The notes: generated from the letters alone by a model not told the origin. Positions 14,352-23,996 are shown, counted from the stretch's first letter. The stretch: DNA of 46,313 nucleotides from Sphingobacteriales bacterium 44-15 (GCA_001899685.1 MKWG01000045.1:1-46313), one strand, 5' to 3'. Translations and numbers: made by a program.

Positions 14352-15370
14352 AAGACGGAGAAAAAATAAAATTTGCTATAGCAGGTCTTGGGCATATAGG
14401 AAAGCGCCATGCTGCTATGGTAAGCCAGAACAGCGAATGTGCCTGGGTGGCAGGCTGCGATGTGCTTTCCAGGGAAAAGGTAAAAGTAGAAAATAACAGT
14501 ATTGCATATTTCAATTCGGTAGAAGAGCTGCTGAAAAGCGACCTGGATTTTGATGTGCTGAGCATCGCTACTCCCAATGGGTTTCATGAGGAGCATGCGC
14601 TTCAGGGACTGAGAGCAGGAAAGCATGTGCTGATAGAAAAACCCATGGCGCTCACAAAAGCAGGCTGCGAGCGGATCATTTATGAGGCGCTGCATCAGCA
14701 CAGGCAGGTGTTTTGTATTATGCAGAACAGGTATTCCCCCACTTCAGTATGGCTCAGGGATGTACTTATGAAGGGCATACTGGGGAAAATTTTTATGGTG
14801 CAGGTTAACTGCTACTGGAACCGGGATGAACGCTATTATACCCCCGGCAACTGGCATGGCACCAAAGCGCTGGACGGAGGAACGCTTTTTACCCAGTTCT
14901 CGCATTTTATTGATATTATGTTCTGGCTGTTTGGAGACATAAAAAATATTAGCGGGCGTTTTGCCAATTTCAATCACCAGGGGCTGACTGAATTTGAAGA
15001 CTCCGGTTTTGTACAGTTTGATTTTGTTAACGGCGGGATGGGAAATTTCAGCTATTCCACCTCATGCTGGAACAAAAATCTCGAAAGCAGCATAACCGTT
15101 ATAGCGGAAAATGGAATGGTAAAGGTTGGAGGCCAGTATATGAATGAGGTAGAGTTTTGCCATATTAAAGATTATACGATGCCGGAGCTGCCCCCGGCAA
15201 ATCCGCCCAATGATTATGGCCCGTATAAAGGCTCGGCGGCCAATCATCATTATATTTTTGAAAATGTGGTTGATGTTTTAAAGGGGCGGTCTCCCATTAC
15301 TACGAATGCACTGGAGGGGCTGAAAGTGGTAGAAATAATTGAAAGGATATATAATCAATTAGACAAATAG
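14348..15370 (+). CDS. wbpB: Gfo/Idh/MocA dehydrogenase, UDP-GlcNAcA 3-dehydrogenase type (WbpB/WlbA)
   Basis: The 340-residue enzyme starts with the NAD-binding [16 protein letters not shown]. It carries the family's [10 protein letters not shown] (catalytic Lys of EKP) and [21 protein letters not shown], where the conserved His sits. WbpB/WlbA oxidises C3 of UDP-N-acetylglucosaminuronic acid so that an aminotransferase (WbpE) can add an amine. It is translationally coupled to wbpD through an ATGA overlap and followed four bases later by the epimerase. Gfo/Idh enzymes have many substrates; the assignment rests on the neighbours. No WbpE-type partner lies beside it. Confidence 0.8.
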   Translation: MKDGEKIKFAIAGLGHIGKRHAAMVSQNSECAWVAGCDVLSREKVKVENNSIAYFNSVEELLKSDLDFDVLSIATPNGFHEEHALQGLRAGKHVLIEKPMALTKAGCERIIYEALHQHRQVFCIMQNRYSPTSVWLRDVLMKGILGKIFMVQVNCYWNRDERYYTPGNWHGTKALDGGTLFTQFSHFIDIMFWLFGDIKNISGRFANFNHQGLTEFEDSGFVQFDFVNGGMGNFSYSTSCWNKNLESSITVIAENGMVKVGGQYMNEVEFCHIKDYTMPELPPANPPNDYGPYKGSAANHHYIFENVVDVLKGRSPITTNALEGLKVVEIIERIYNQLDK

Positions 15371-15373
15371 GAG

Positions 15374-16432
15374 ATGATCATTACACTTATTGGCGCAAGA
15401 CCGCAGTTTGTAAAGGCTGCCGTGGTTTCCAAAGCATTTATTGAGAAAGGGATACCGGAGACAATTGTCCATTCCGGGCAGCATTATGACGAGAGAATGA
15501 GCCAGATATTCTGGGAAGAGCTGGGTATTCCCCAACCGCGCTACAACCTGAATATCGGTTCAGGAAGCCATGCTGTGCAAACCGCCGGTATGATGACGGG
15601 GCTGGAAAGCATTATTAACAATTTGAATGAAACACCTAAGGCGGTACTATTATATGGAGATACCAATACAACAGTAGCCGGGTCTCTGGTAGCCTCTAAA
15701 CTGCACATCCCGGTTATTCATATCGAAGCCGGGCTAAGAAGTTTTAACCGCACTATGCCTGAGGAAATAAACCGGGTGGTTACAGACCATTTGTCGGATT
15801 TACTTTTTTGCCCTTCCGAAAGTGCGGTAAGGCAACTGGCTACAGAGGGGATTGTATCCAATGTACATAATGTAGGGGACGTGATGTATGATTCTTTTTT
15901 AACATTCTCGACGCTTGCAAAAAAAATAAACCCGGTTATCAGCGGGATAGATATTGGGGCAGCATTTACTTTACTTACGCTTCATCGCCCTTCCAATACT
16001 GACAGTAAAGAACAATTATCTAAAATATTAACATCTTTGGGAGCGTTGCCTACCCGGATAATCTGGCCTGTGCATCCGAGGAACAGGGGTCATATCCGGG
16101 AATTGACGCTCCCGCCCAATGTAACGATAACAGAGCCTTTCTCCTATTTTCAGATGCTGCTGGTGTTGGAAAAGTGTCATTCCGTGATTACAGATTCCGG
16201 AGGATTGCAAAAAGAAGCATATTGGGCGAAAAAGCCCTGTATAACCCTCCGGGAAGAAACAGAATGGACAGAAACCCTGGAAGGGGGCTGGAATCAATTA
16301 GCCCCGCCTGCCGACAGTAATCTTTTGAATGCTTATAAAACCCACCCCGGGCTTCCCTGGAAACCACTGTACGGGGACGGAAAAGCTTCTGATAAAATTG
16401 CAGGGATAATAGCAGGTCGTTATTACAGGTAA
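15374..16432 (+). CDS. wbpI: non-hydrolysing UDP-sugar 2-epimerase (WbpI/WecB family)
   Basis: The 352 residues show GARPQFVKAAVVSK at the N-terminus, VLLYGDTNTT, HIEAGLRSFNRTMPEEINR, LHRPSNTD and SGGLQKEAYWAKKP, all family blocks. The C-terminal LREETEWTETLEGGWN replaces the 'TERPE' stretch of WecB-type UDP-GlcNAc epimerases and resembles the WbpI/WlbD subgroup. WbpI inverts C2 of UDP-GlcNAc3NAcA to give UDP-ManNAc3NAcA. Its place right behind wbpD and wbpB supports that role, though plain WecB activity cannot be excluded. Confidence 0.82.
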   Translation: MIITLIGARPQFVKAAVVSKAFIEKGIPETIVHSGQHYDERMSQIFWEELGIPQPRYNLNIGSGSHAVQTAGMMTGLESIINNLNETPKAVLLYGDTNTTVAGSLVASKLHIPVIHIEAGLRSFNRTMPEEINRVVTDHLSDLLFCPSESAVRQLATEGIVSNVHNVGDVMYDSFLTFSTLAKKINPVISGIDIGAAFTLLTLHRPSNTDSKEQLSKILTSLGALPTRIIWPVHPRNRGHIRELTLPPNVTITEPFSYFQMLLVLEKCHSVITDSGGLQKEAYWAKKPCITLREETEWTETLEGGWNQLAPPADSNLLNAYKTHPGLPWKPLYGDGKASDKIAGIIAGRYYR

Positions 16433-16811
16433 GCAAAAGCGCGTATCAAATCAAAACATTTAAAATATATATTTGCGATACGAAAATTCAGATGCAGACG
16501 TTCCTGTAATTGCTTGAGTTTGTTCAAGTTCTTCCATTACCGGGTAATCCAGAATATCTACTGAAAAATGACAGGGATTTGTTGACGCTCCATGTATTCT
16601 TCTTTATTTCAGCATCAGATATGAAATGATTTTCCTCTAACTTTAGAACAGGCAGACAAAATAGCAGCAAAAGATAATCTAAAAATTCAGGAATGGGACT
16701 GAGGGAGGCGAAGCTGTGTAATGCCGGCAACAAATTTGTTTAAATAACTATCTTTAACCGTCAAAATTACAGTTGTTTAAAATTTATTCAGGTTGCCGTA
16801 ACCAAACCGCT
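16433..16811. other. 379-base leader region between the sugar genes and upxY
   Basis: I see no supportable gene here. The stretch holds promoter block 2 (16465-16487) and then an AT-rich leader of about 320 bases before the upxY ATG. A 69-codon reverse frame at 16524-16733 has no recognisable features. A long leader is expected upstream of UpxY-controlled operons, where it serves as the antitermination site. Confidence 0.5.
16465..16487 (+). promoter_or_regulatory. EPS promoter block 2
   Basis: It is identical over 23 bases to block 1 at 13686-13708 and includes TATATTTG at 16468-16475. It lies 325 bases before the upxY start, giving a long untranslated leader. Confidence 0.65.
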
Positions 16812-17309
16812 ATGGGTCAGAAACATTGGTACGCGGTGTACACAAAGCCGCGGTGGGAAAAGAAAGTTTTTGCATTGCTTTCGGAAAAGGGGTTTACAAC
16901 CTATTGTCCCCTCCATAAAGTAAGAAGAAGGTGGAGCGACAGGTATAAGGTGATAGAAGAGTCCGTGTTTAAATCGTATGTGTTTGTCAGTATCACGGAG
17001 GAAGAGATCAAAAAGGTAAGATCGGTGGATGGGGTGGTAAATTTTGTGTATTGGAATGACCGCCCCGCGATCATACGGAATGAAGAAATAGGGCTGATCA
17101 AGCGTTTTCTTAATGAATTTGATTTTATAGAAGCTTCTCCTGTTGAACTAAGGCCTGAACAGCGTGTTAAAATAATGAACGGTGTACTCATGGACGAAGA
17201 GGGTGTGGTTGTGAGGTCAGACAGGAATAAAGTGGAGGTAGTATTATATAGCCTGGGTTTCAGGCTTACAGCCCATTTGACCGGCAACGAAATCCGCCCG
17301 GTGAGCTAA
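16812..17309 (+). CDS. upxY: UpxY-family transcription antiterminator (NusG paralogue)
   Basis: I start at the ATG at 16812 (MGQKHWYAVYTKPRWEKKV), because NusG paralogues begin a few residues before the 'WYAVYTKPR' strand; the frame upstream adds 13 unlikely residues. Residues 5-105 are the NGN domain (KVFALLSEKGFTTYCPLHKVRRRWSDR, VFKSYVFVSI). A C-terminal KOW-type domain follows (PEQRVKIMNGVLMDEEGVVV). UpxY proteins bind RNA polymerase at their own operon leader and let it transcribe long capsule operons. Its place as first gene of the export/assembly unit fits that role. Confidence 0.88.
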   Translation: MGQKHWYAVYTKPRWEKKVFALLSEKGFTTYCPLHKVRRRWSDRYKVIEESVFKSYVFVSITEEEIKKVRSVDGVVNFVYWNDRPAIIRNEEIGLIKRFLNEFDFIEASPVELRPEQRVKIMNGVLMDEEGVVVRSDRNKVEVVLYSLGFRLTAHLTGNEIRPVS

Positions 17310-17339
17310 AACCGGACAGTTTTTATTAGAACCAACACA

Positions 17340-18293
17340 ATGAATATCCCCTGTAAAAAACCAGCACGGTATTTTCCTCGCAGCGCTGAATGGTGCATTT
17401 CAAATTGTCGCCGCATTTTTAATTGCCCCCACCCTTTTTATTCCCTCTCCGCGCAGCAGAGAGGGAAAAGCGGTGCGACATATTGGAATGCTCCCGTCAT
17501 AGTATGGGTAATGTTGCTTTTTATATTTTCCTGTAAGGCGCCGCGGCAGGTACAATACCTGCAGGGGCCCATTGATACTGCAGCGCTGAGTAAAATAAAT
17601 ATTCCTGAACCTGTTATACAGAAAGGAGACCTTATCGGCATAACCGTTTATAGTGATAACCCGGAAGTAACAGCGGTATACAACCAGCAAATGGCGACCA
17701 CCGCAATCTCCTCTGCTGCCACTTCTTCTGCAGGGTTAAGTGCAGCCACCGGGCAAACAAGTCCTTCCATGCCCGGATATCTGGTGGATGCCGGCGGAAA
17801 TATCCGTTTTCAGTCATTAGGGTTATTGCATGTAGAAGGCATGACCCGCGCAGCGCTGGAGCAACTGCTGAAGGAAAAGCTCACGCCCTATCTCAAAAAT
17901 CCCTATTGTAATATCCGGTTCCTCAATTATAAGTTTACCATGCTGGGGGAGGTGACCCGCCAGGGTGTTTATTCTATCCCCAATGAAAAGATCAGTATCC
18001 TGGAGGCGCTGGGCATGGCGGGAGATATTACTTTATACGGCGAAAAGGACAGTATCCTTATTGTAAGGGAGGTTAACGGTAAGCGAAGCTTCGGCTACCT
18101 TAATGTAAGCAAGCCGGACGTAATGCTTTCTCCATATTATTATTTGCGGCAAAATGATGTGGTGATTGTAAAGGCAAACCCGAAGAAGCCAAGTATTTCT
18201 GAGCAGACGGCAACAAGGAGATTGGCTACGGTAGCGACGATTACGTCGATACTGGTATCGGTGTCGTTGATATTCAGCCGGGTTTGGCAGTAG
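17340..18293 (+). CDS. wza: polysaccharide export outer-membrane lipoprotein (Wza/BexD type)
   Basis: After a hydrophobic stretch with a lipobox-like LLFIFSC (Cys65) come the Poly_export domain (VIQKGDLIGITVYSDNPEV) and two SLBB-like segments (GYLVDAGGNIRFQSLG, FTMLGEVTRQGVYSIPNEKISILEALGMAGDITLYG). A terminal hydrophobic helix follows (ATITSILVSVSLIFSRV). Proteins of this type form the outer-membrane exit channel and work with the BY-kinase encoded next. The first ~50 residues, rich in Cys, Arg and Pro, do not look like a signal peptide. The true start may be later (ATG 17511 is the only in-frame one), or the 5' part may be damaged or leader DNA. It is about 317 residues as drawn. Confidence 0.85.
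   Translation: MNIPCKKPARYFPRSAEWCISNCRRIFNCPHPFYSLSAQQRGKSGATYWNAPVIVWVMLLFIFSCKAPRQVQYLQGPIDTAALSKINIPEPVIQKGDLIGITVYSDNPEVTAVYNQQMATTAISSAATSSAGLSAATGQTSPSMPGYLVDAGGNIRFQSLGLLHVEGMTRAALEQLLKEKLTPYLKNPYCNIRFLNYKFTMLGEVTRQGVYSIPNEKISILEALGMAGDITLYGEKDSILIVREVNGKRSFGYLNVSKPDVMLSPYYYLRQNDVVIVKANPKKPSISEQTATRRLATVATITSILVSVSLIFSRVWQ
17441..17467 (+). other. perfect 9-bp hairpin in the 5' part of the export gene
   Basis: TTCCCTCTC (17441-17449) pairs with GAGAGGGAA (17459-17467) around a 9-base loop. It lies inside the doubtful N-terminal codons of the export lipoprotein and is followed by AAGCGG, not a T-run. It may be an RNA structure in a leader rather than coding DNA. Confidence 0.5.
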
Positions 18294-18343
18294 AACATTC
18301 TAACGAACAATATAATTCAGGACTAAGTAAAATCTTCCAGTTC

Positions 18344-20737
18344 ATGTCTGACCGTTTTGAAGCAGGATTTGAGAGCAAGCAGCCGGTAAAAGAAATTCAG
18401 TTAAAGGAGTTTATTTTCAGGTATCTCCGTTATTGGCCGTTATTGTTTTCTTTTGTTCTGATCATGCTGACTCTCGCTTTCATTAAGCTGCGCTATGCTA
18501 CCCCCATATACAATGTAACAGGTTCTCTTTTTATCAATAAAGAAACAGGGAACAAAAGCAATAATACTGAACTTCAAAATATATTCCGGCTCTCTGATAA
18601 TGTGAACCTGAAGAATGAATTGGAAATATTGAAGTCAAAACCCCTTCTTAAGAGAGTTGTGCAGAACTTAGGATTACAGGTTGGCTATTATAATAAGGGA
18701 AAGGTTAGGACCTCAAATATATACGGCGCTAATCCGATAATGCTTGACATTATATCATTAAAGGACTCCTCCATGTCTTTTACTATTGATATTGAGGCCT
18801 CGGAAAAAGATTTTAAGTTTTCAAACACCAATAATGTCGTTTCGTATGGTACCGTCTTTCAGACGAGTGCCGGCGAGTTTAAGATTAGTAAAGTGCTTAA
18901 CAGGTCCTTTTCCGGCTTCAACAGCGATAATTATATTATTACTTATACGCCATTGCTTCATGCTGCAGCCGCTCTTGCTTCCTCGCTTACTACTGCACAA
19001 ACTATTGACCAGGCAACCATTTTGGACATTTCATTAGAAACGGATAATATCCAGTATGGCAAAGATGTAGTTAATGAACTTATGAATGAATACGGCAAAA
19101 TGAATGTGGAAGACAAGAGAGAAACATCACAGGTGACCATGCAGTTTATAGATGAACGGCTGGATACTATAAAAAACGAGTTAGGCGGTGTGGAAAACGG
19201 TCTGTTGCATTTCAGGGAAAAAAATGAAGTAATTGATTTAACCACTCAGTCTCAGCAGTACTACGAGAATTTTTCAGAAGTAAACAAGCAACTCATTACG
19301 CAACAGGTCCGGATTGGCGTGGTGGAGTATTTGCAGCAGTATATAGGTAATCCTGCTAACCGGTATAAAATAGTGCCAACAGACCTTGGCATAGAAGAAG
19401 CTACACTTCTTCCATTGCTTACGCAATATAATGCCTTTCAACTGCAAAGAAGTACGCTTACTCAAACTACAGGTCCCTCAAATCCTGCATTAGCGAGCAC
19501 AGAGCTTAATATTACAAAACTACGCGATCAAATACAGGAAGCATTAAAGAATGTAAGAAAAGCGTATGGTATTGCTGCCGATAAAATGCAGCAGCAGGCA
19601 AATAGTTTACAATCACATATTAAATCTGTTCCGTCAAAAGCCAAGGGTCTTTTAGATATTGAGCGGCAGCAGAAGATAAAACAGGACCTCTACCTTTTTC
19701 TGCTCCAGAAAAGAGAGGAGGCCGCGATCGCGGCCGCGGCTACCATTTCCAGCTCTAATCCATTGGAGGAGGCTTCATCCACAGGCGGCCCTGTAAAGCC
19801 CAATAAGAGAAATGTATATTTAATTGCGCTACTGATAGGTGTTTTGGTTCCGGTCATCATAATTTCCGTGATGGAAATGCTAAACGATAAGATCCGGGAA
19901 CGGGAAGAAATTGTCCGGCATACACAAGCGCCTGTTATAGGAGAAATCGGCCATGCCGGGGACCAAACTTTAGTTGTGCGGGCCGGCAGCAGAAGCGTTG
20001 TTGCCGAGCAGTTCAGGATCATGCGTACAAATATTCAATACTTCATAAATAAAGTAGCTAATCCTGTGATATTGGTTACGTCTTCAGTAAGCGGAGAAGG
20101 TAAATCTTTCGTAGCAACAAATTTCGGAGCTGCCATTGCCCTCACCGGGAAAAAGACCGTTATCCTGGAATTTGATATCCGCAAACCCCGTTTGCTGAAA
20201 GGGCTGAATATGCATTCTGCGGAGGGATTGAGCAATTTTATGGTAGGTACCGTAACTGATATCGAAAAAATCATACAGCCGGTTGACGGCTTTCCGAATT
20301 TATATGTCATTGGTTGCGGACCGGTCCCTCCTAACCCATCGGAGCTCCTGTTAGATCCCCAGGTTCCCGTTTTATTTGATAAGCTAAAGAATACTTTTGA
20401 TTGTATCATAATTGATAGCGCTCCTGTAGGCCTTGTAAGCGATGCTTTCACTCTGAGTAACTACGCAAATGCGAGCCTTTACATTGTCAGGCATGGATAC
20501 ACATTAAAGCGACAACTGGCCATGATAAATGATCTTTATATGCAAAAAAGGCTCTCTCAAATGGGGCTTGTCATAAATGATATCCAAACCCAGGGAAGAT
20601 ATAAAGGTTACTATGGTTATGGCGGAGGATCATATTATGGATACGGCTATGGGTACGGCTATGGGGGTGATTATTTTGAAGAACATAAAAGAGCAAAATC
20701 TATTGGTATTAATCTGTTAAGATTAAGAAAAAAATAA
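18344..20737 (+). CDS. wzc: polysaccharide co-polymerase and tyrosine autokinase (Wzc-type BY-kinase)
   Basis: I prefer the ATG at 18344 (MSDRFEAGF...); the frame also allows a TTG at 18284, which would overlap the previous gene by 10 bases. Numbered from the ATG, a Wzz domain lies between two membrane helices (residues ~35-55 and ~490-510) with a long coiled-coil periplasmic part. The cytoplasmic kinase has Walker A SSVSGEGKSFVAT, Walker A' LEFDIRKP and Walker B CIIIDSAPVG. The C-terminus has a Gly/Tyr cluster with 11 tyrosines, the autophosphorylation tail. It drives polymer length control and export with the lipoprotein upstream; the PHP phosphatase at 40159 is its expected counterpart. 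Confidence 0.94.
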   Translation: MSDRFEAGFESKQPVKEIQLKEFIFRYLRYWPLLFSFVLIMLTLAFIKLRYATPIYNVTGSLFINKETGNKSNNTELQNIFRLSDNVNLKNELEILKSKPLLKRVVQNLGLQVGYYNKGKVRTSNIYGANPIMLDIISLKDSSMSFTIDIEASEKDFKFSNTNNVVSYGTVFQTSAGEFKISKVLNRSFSGFNSDNYIITYTPLLHAAAALASSLTTAQTIDQATILDISLETDNIQYGKDVVNELMNEYGKMNVEDKRETSQVTMQFIDERLDTIKNELGGVENGLLHFREKNEVIDLTTQSQQYYENFSEVNKQLITQQVRIGVVEYLQQYIGNPANRYKIVPTDLGIEEATLLPLLTQYNAFQLQRSTLTQTTGPSNPALASTELNITKLRDQIQEALKNVRKAYGIAADKMQQQANSLQSHIKSVPSKAKGLLDIERQQKIKQDLYLFLLQKREEAAIAAAATISSSNPLEEASSTGGPVKPNKRNVYLIALLIGVLVPVIIISVMEMLNDKIREREEIVRHTQAPVIGEIGHAGDQTLVVRAGSRSVVAEQFRIMRTNIQYFINKVANPVILVTSSVSGEGKSFVATNFGAAIALTGKKTVILEFDIRKPRLLKGLNMHSAEGLSNFMVGTVTDIEKIIQPVDGFPNLYVIGCGPVPPNPSELLLDPQVPVLFDKLKNTFDCIIIDSAPVGLVSDAFTLSNYANASLYIVRHGYTLKRQLAMINDLYMQKRLSQMGLVINDIQTQGRYKGYYGYGGGSYYGYGYGYGYGGDYFEEHKRAKSIGINLLRLRKK

Positions 20738-20784
20738 GCTGATAAATAACAGGTATTCAATAAAGGGGATATTAATGCTCTGCA

Positions 20785-22065
20785 ATGAAATCTTTTGGAA
20801 TATTTAAATCCGACTTTTTTAAAAACACGCTCTGGCTTACCTCCGGCACAACAATTGCCCAGGCGATTTCATTTTTAACGGCACCCGTTCTGACCAGGAT
20901 TTATCTCCCCGAAGACTATGGAATGCTGGGTTTATACATGGTGTTCTGTACACTGGTTGGAACCTTTTCAACATTTCAGTACAGCAATGCGATAATTATT
21001 TCTGAAGATGATAATACGGCCGAGAATGTGCTACAGCTTTCCCTGCTTATTAATGTAATAGTTACGATAGTTAGTGCTGTCGGAATTTTTTTTACCCGGC
21101 ACTGGATCAGCGAAGTTTACAAAAGTCCTCATCTGAAAGATTGGATACTTTTTGCACCCTTGTCGCTCTTTTTTGCCGGATTAAATAACATATTTTCAGC
21201 ATGGGGTGTTAGAAAAAGAGCGTTTAAACTCCTGTCAAAAAATCGTATTTATACAGCCTTATTATCGCCGGTATTTTCCATCTCTATTGGTTACTTTCTC
21301 GGAGGACCGTTAGGTTTATTTGTCGGATTGCTTATTAGCCAGATACTGCCTACATTCAGAATGTCATATTTTTTTTTTCGACAAGACAATCTTCGTTTAA
21401 ATATCCATCGTGAAAATATATTGATGGTAGTAAAAAGGTTTAGCAACTTCCCCAAATTCAGTTTACCCGCAGATTTCATCAACAACTTCTCCAACCAGAT
21501 CCCTGTTATGATATTAAGCCAGGTGGCAGGACAAAGCGTTATCGGATGGTATGGCATCAGCGTTCGAATGTTAGTGATCCCGATAGCTTTAATTGCCACT
21601 TCAATCGGTGATGTATTCAGACAACGTGCAGCAAAAGATTATAATGAGTTTGGAAGTTGCAGGCCCATTTTTTTAAAAGTATTGAAAACATTGTTTTTAA
21701 TTGCTATCGTTCCTTTTGGAATTTTAATACTTTTTGCCCCGGATATTTTCTCCTTTTTTTTCGGCTCAGTATGGAGAGGTGCCGGTGAGATAACCAGTAT
21801 CTTAGGTGTTTTGTATTTATTCAAATTCGTAGTAAGCCCCCTTTCATATGTTACTTATATCGCTCAAAAACAATGGCTTTCTTTATTAATTGATATACTT
21901 CTTATTTGTGTAGTTTGTTTGATATATTTCATAGGAACCCATTGGCATATGAAATATACGTTGATCTTATTGATTTATGCATTAAGCTATTCTTTATTAT
22001 ACTTCATCACCTTATATTTTAGTTATAAATTTTCAAAGAATGAAAAGCATATTATCGCGAGTTAA
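20785..22065 (+). CDS. wzx: oligosaccharide-repeat flippase (Wzx-type)
   Basis: This 426-residue protein has about twelve hydrophobic segments and the polysaccharide-synthesis/MATE-like pattern. TLWLTSGTTIAQAISFLTAPVLTRIYLPEDYGMLGLYMVF at the N-terminus is characteristic. FPKFSLPADFINNFSNQIPVMILSQVAGQSVIGWYGIS marks the second half. Wzx flips undecaprenyl-linked repeat units to the periplasm for polymerisation. It follows the BY-kinase by 47 bases, and its 3' end overlaps the methyltransferase by 26 bases. From here to about 36.6 kb the DNA is clearly AT-richer than the flanks. Confidence 0.88.
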   Translation: MKSFGIFKSDFFKNTLWLTSGTTIAQAISFLTAPVLTRIYLPEDYGMLGLYMVFCTLVGTFSTFQYSNAIIISEDDNTAENVLQLSLLINVIVTIVSAVGIFFTRHWISEVYKSPHLKDWILFAPLSLFFAGLNNIFSAWGVRKRAFKLLSKNRIYTALLSPVFSISIGYFLGGPLGLFVGLLISQILPTFRMSYFFFRQDNLRLNIHRENILMVVKRFSNFPKFSLPADFINNFSNQIPVMILSQVAGQSVIGWYGISVRMLVIPIALIATSIGDVFRQRAAKDYNEFGSCRPIFLKVLKTLFLIAIVPFGILILFAPDIFSFFFGSVWRGAGEITSILGVLYLFKFVVSPLSYVTYIAQKQWLSLLIDILLICVVCLIYFIGTHWHMKYTLILLIYALSYSLLYFITLYFSYKFSKNEKHIIAS

Positions 22066-22705
22066 AGAAACTATTTTTAGATCGAAATTCGATTCGAAAA
22101 ACTATTGGGAAACAAGATATAAAGCTGGCGGAAATTCTGGTAGCGGTTCTTTTGGTCATCTTGCCGAATTTAAGGCGAGAACGTTAAATAATTTTGTTGA
22201 ATTATACCAGATTAAAGATGTTATAGAATTTGGATGCGGTGATGGAAACCAGTTGACCCTTGCAAAATACCCCTCTTATATTGGGTTAGATGTTTCAATA
22301 ACAACATTGAAAAGTTGCATCGAAAAGTTTAAGAGTGATACGACCAAGTCTTTTTATTTATACGATGGGCAAGTATTTAATGATAATAAGGGTATCTTTA
22401 TTTGTGACCTCGCACTTTCTATAGATGTGATCTTTCATTTAGTTGAACAAGAGGTATATGATAAATATCTCTTTAATCTTTTTAGAACAGGTAAAAAATA
22501 TGTCATTATATATTCGTCAAATTTTCACATGCCTCCGAACAGACCAGACTCACATGAATATCATAGACAGTTTACAAAAGATATACAAAATCGCTTCCAA
22601 AACTGGAAATTGAAGGAGATTATAAAAAATGAATATCCTTCAAAAAATTATGACGATGAAAAAGGATCGCTCGCTGATTTTTATATCTATGAAAGCACGC
22701 GATAA
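22040..22705 (+). CDS. class I SAM-dependent methyltransferase
   Basis: This 221-residue protein has motif I VIEFGCGDGNQL (about residue 60), then YIGLDVSITTL as motif II and CDLALSIDVIFHLVEQEVYDKYL as the motif IV region. This is the common Methyltransf_11-type fold. Within the EPS locus it probably methylates a sugar or the chain end; the acceptor is unknown. Its start lies inside the flippase gene in another frame (26-base overlap) and its stop is directly followed by the next ATG. Confidence 0.8.
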   Translation: MKSILSRVKETIFRSKFDSKNYWETRYKAGGNSGSGSFGHLAEFKARTLNNFVELYQIKDVIEFGCGDGNQLTLAKYPSYIGLDVSITTLKSCIEKFKSDTTKSFYLYDGQVFNDNKGIFICDLALSIDVIFHLVEQEVYDKYLFNLFRTGKKYVIIYSSNFHMPPNRPDSHEYHRQFTKDIQNRFQNWKLKEIIKNEYPSKNYDDEKGSLADFYIYESTR

Positions 22706-23989
22706 ATGAAGCTGTTAATAATTTCTTCTGAACCGCTGAACCCGGATAATACTTTTAGCTCAATATTTGAATTAAACCAGGCAAAAGCGCTGCAAAAAAA
22801 CGGATTTCAGGTTTCCATTTTAGCGGTAAAAAATGATTATTCTCTTGACAGAGTATTAAAATTAATTATTAGGAGATTATTCAAGAAAAAAAGCAATGAT
22901 AAGAGTCTTTCAAAGGATAGTATATATCAATTGATAAAAAAATCTTTTATTGCCTGCCTGAATATTTTTCTAAAATACAAGTTACCGGTTGAAATCTATT
23001 GCATACAAAACATCCCCGTTTATGAAGCGAAGGTGCGGTATATAAAAGCAAAGGATAATTTTAGTAATCTTAAGCAATGGAAAAGAGCCGCTGCTGCTGG
23101 TTTTTTATCTTATTGTAAAGATGGGGGAGTGCCAGAGCTGATACACGCACACAATAGATATCTTTTTGCCGGCGCATTTGCATTTGATCTTTATAAAAAA
23201 TATAAGCTTCCGTATGTTTTAACAGAGCATAGTTCATTTTATAGAAGGGGGCTTGTAAAACCTGCAGATATCCCGGTTTTAAAAGACTCTATAGAAAATA
23301 GTAGGAGATTCATCATAGTAAATCCCAATTTGAGAATTGATATTGAACAAATAATTGGAAAACCCTTAGCTCCGACAGAATATGTTCCGAATTTACTAGA
23401 TGAGGTTTTTTTAAGTGAATTGCCCTCAAAGAGAATAAAGAAAGAATTTGTATTTATTAATGTTGCCAGCTTAGTACCGATTAAAGGGCATAAATATTTA
23501 TTGGAGGCTTTTGCCCGTGTAATAAAAGTGAATCAATTAGCGAGACTGATTATAATAGGAGATGGTCCTCTTATTTACGATCTAAAAAACACGGTTGAAA
23601 AATTAAAGATAAATAAGAATGTGGAATTTTTGGGACAACTCAATACGCTGAATATTGTCAATTTTTTAGATTATGCTGATGTTTTTGTTTTGTCAAGCAT
23701 ATACGAAACATTTGGCGTTGTAGTTCTGGAAGCTTTGGTTAGAGGCAAGCCAATAGTTATTACTAAATGTGGGGGCTCAGAGATATTTTGGGATAAAGAA
23801 AATGGATTGATTGTAAACGTTGAAGACTCTAAGGCATTAGAGGTCGCAATGATTAAAATAATGAATGATATTGATAAGTATAATTCTGCTTCAATTAGAA
23901 ATAATATTTTAAAAGAGTATAACCCCGATCTTATTTCAAAGAAGCTGGAAGGTATTTATCGGGGTTCTTTAACTACCAAACAGCATTAA
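22706..23989 (+). CDS. glycosyltransferase, GT4 type
   Basis: The 427-residue protein has a GT-B layout. The N-terminal half (SSEPLNPDNTFSSIFELNQAKAL, LIHAHNRYLFAGAFAF, VLTEHSSFY) would bind the acceptor. The C-terminal Glycos_transf_1 domain has NVASLVPIKGHKYLLEAF, IIGDGPL and the E-x7-E motif YETFGVVVLEALVRGKP. It adds one sugar from a nucleotide sugar to the lipid-linked repeat unit at the inner face of the membrane. Donor and linkage cannot be told from sequence. It starts immediately after the methyltransferase stop, which suggests coupled translation. Confidence 0.85.
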   Translation: MKLLIISSEPLNPDNTFSSIFELNQAKALQKNGFQVSILAVKNDYSLDRVLKLIIRRLFKKKSNDKSLSKDSIYQLIKKSFIACLNIFLKYKLPVEIYCIQNIPVYEAKVRYIKAKDNFSNLKQWKRAAAAGFLSYCKDGGVPELIHAHNRYLFAGAFAFDLYKKYKLPYVLTEHSSFYRRGLVKPADIPVLKDSIENSRRFIIVNPNLRIDIEQIIGKPLAPTEYVPNLLDEVFLSELPSKRIKKEFVFINVASLVPIKGHKYLLEAFARVIKVNQLARLIIIGDGPLIYDLKNTVEKLKINKNVEFLGQLNTLNIVNFLDYADVFVLSSIYETFGVVVLEALVRGKPIVITKCGGSEIFWDKENGLIVNVEDSKALEVAMIKIMNDIDKYNSASIRNNILKEYNPDLISKKLEGIYRGSLTTKQH

Positions 23990-23996
23990 TTTTCTA

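Noticed and set aside
14198-14701. Reverse-strand frame of 167 codons across the wbpD/wbpB junction
   Set aside because: It is antisense to two well-supported, overlapping genes and shows no recognisable domain.
16524-16733. Reverse-strand 69-codon frame in the EPS leader
   Set aside because: No motif, no promoter and no conserved feature seen; it lies in a region better explained as an operon leader.
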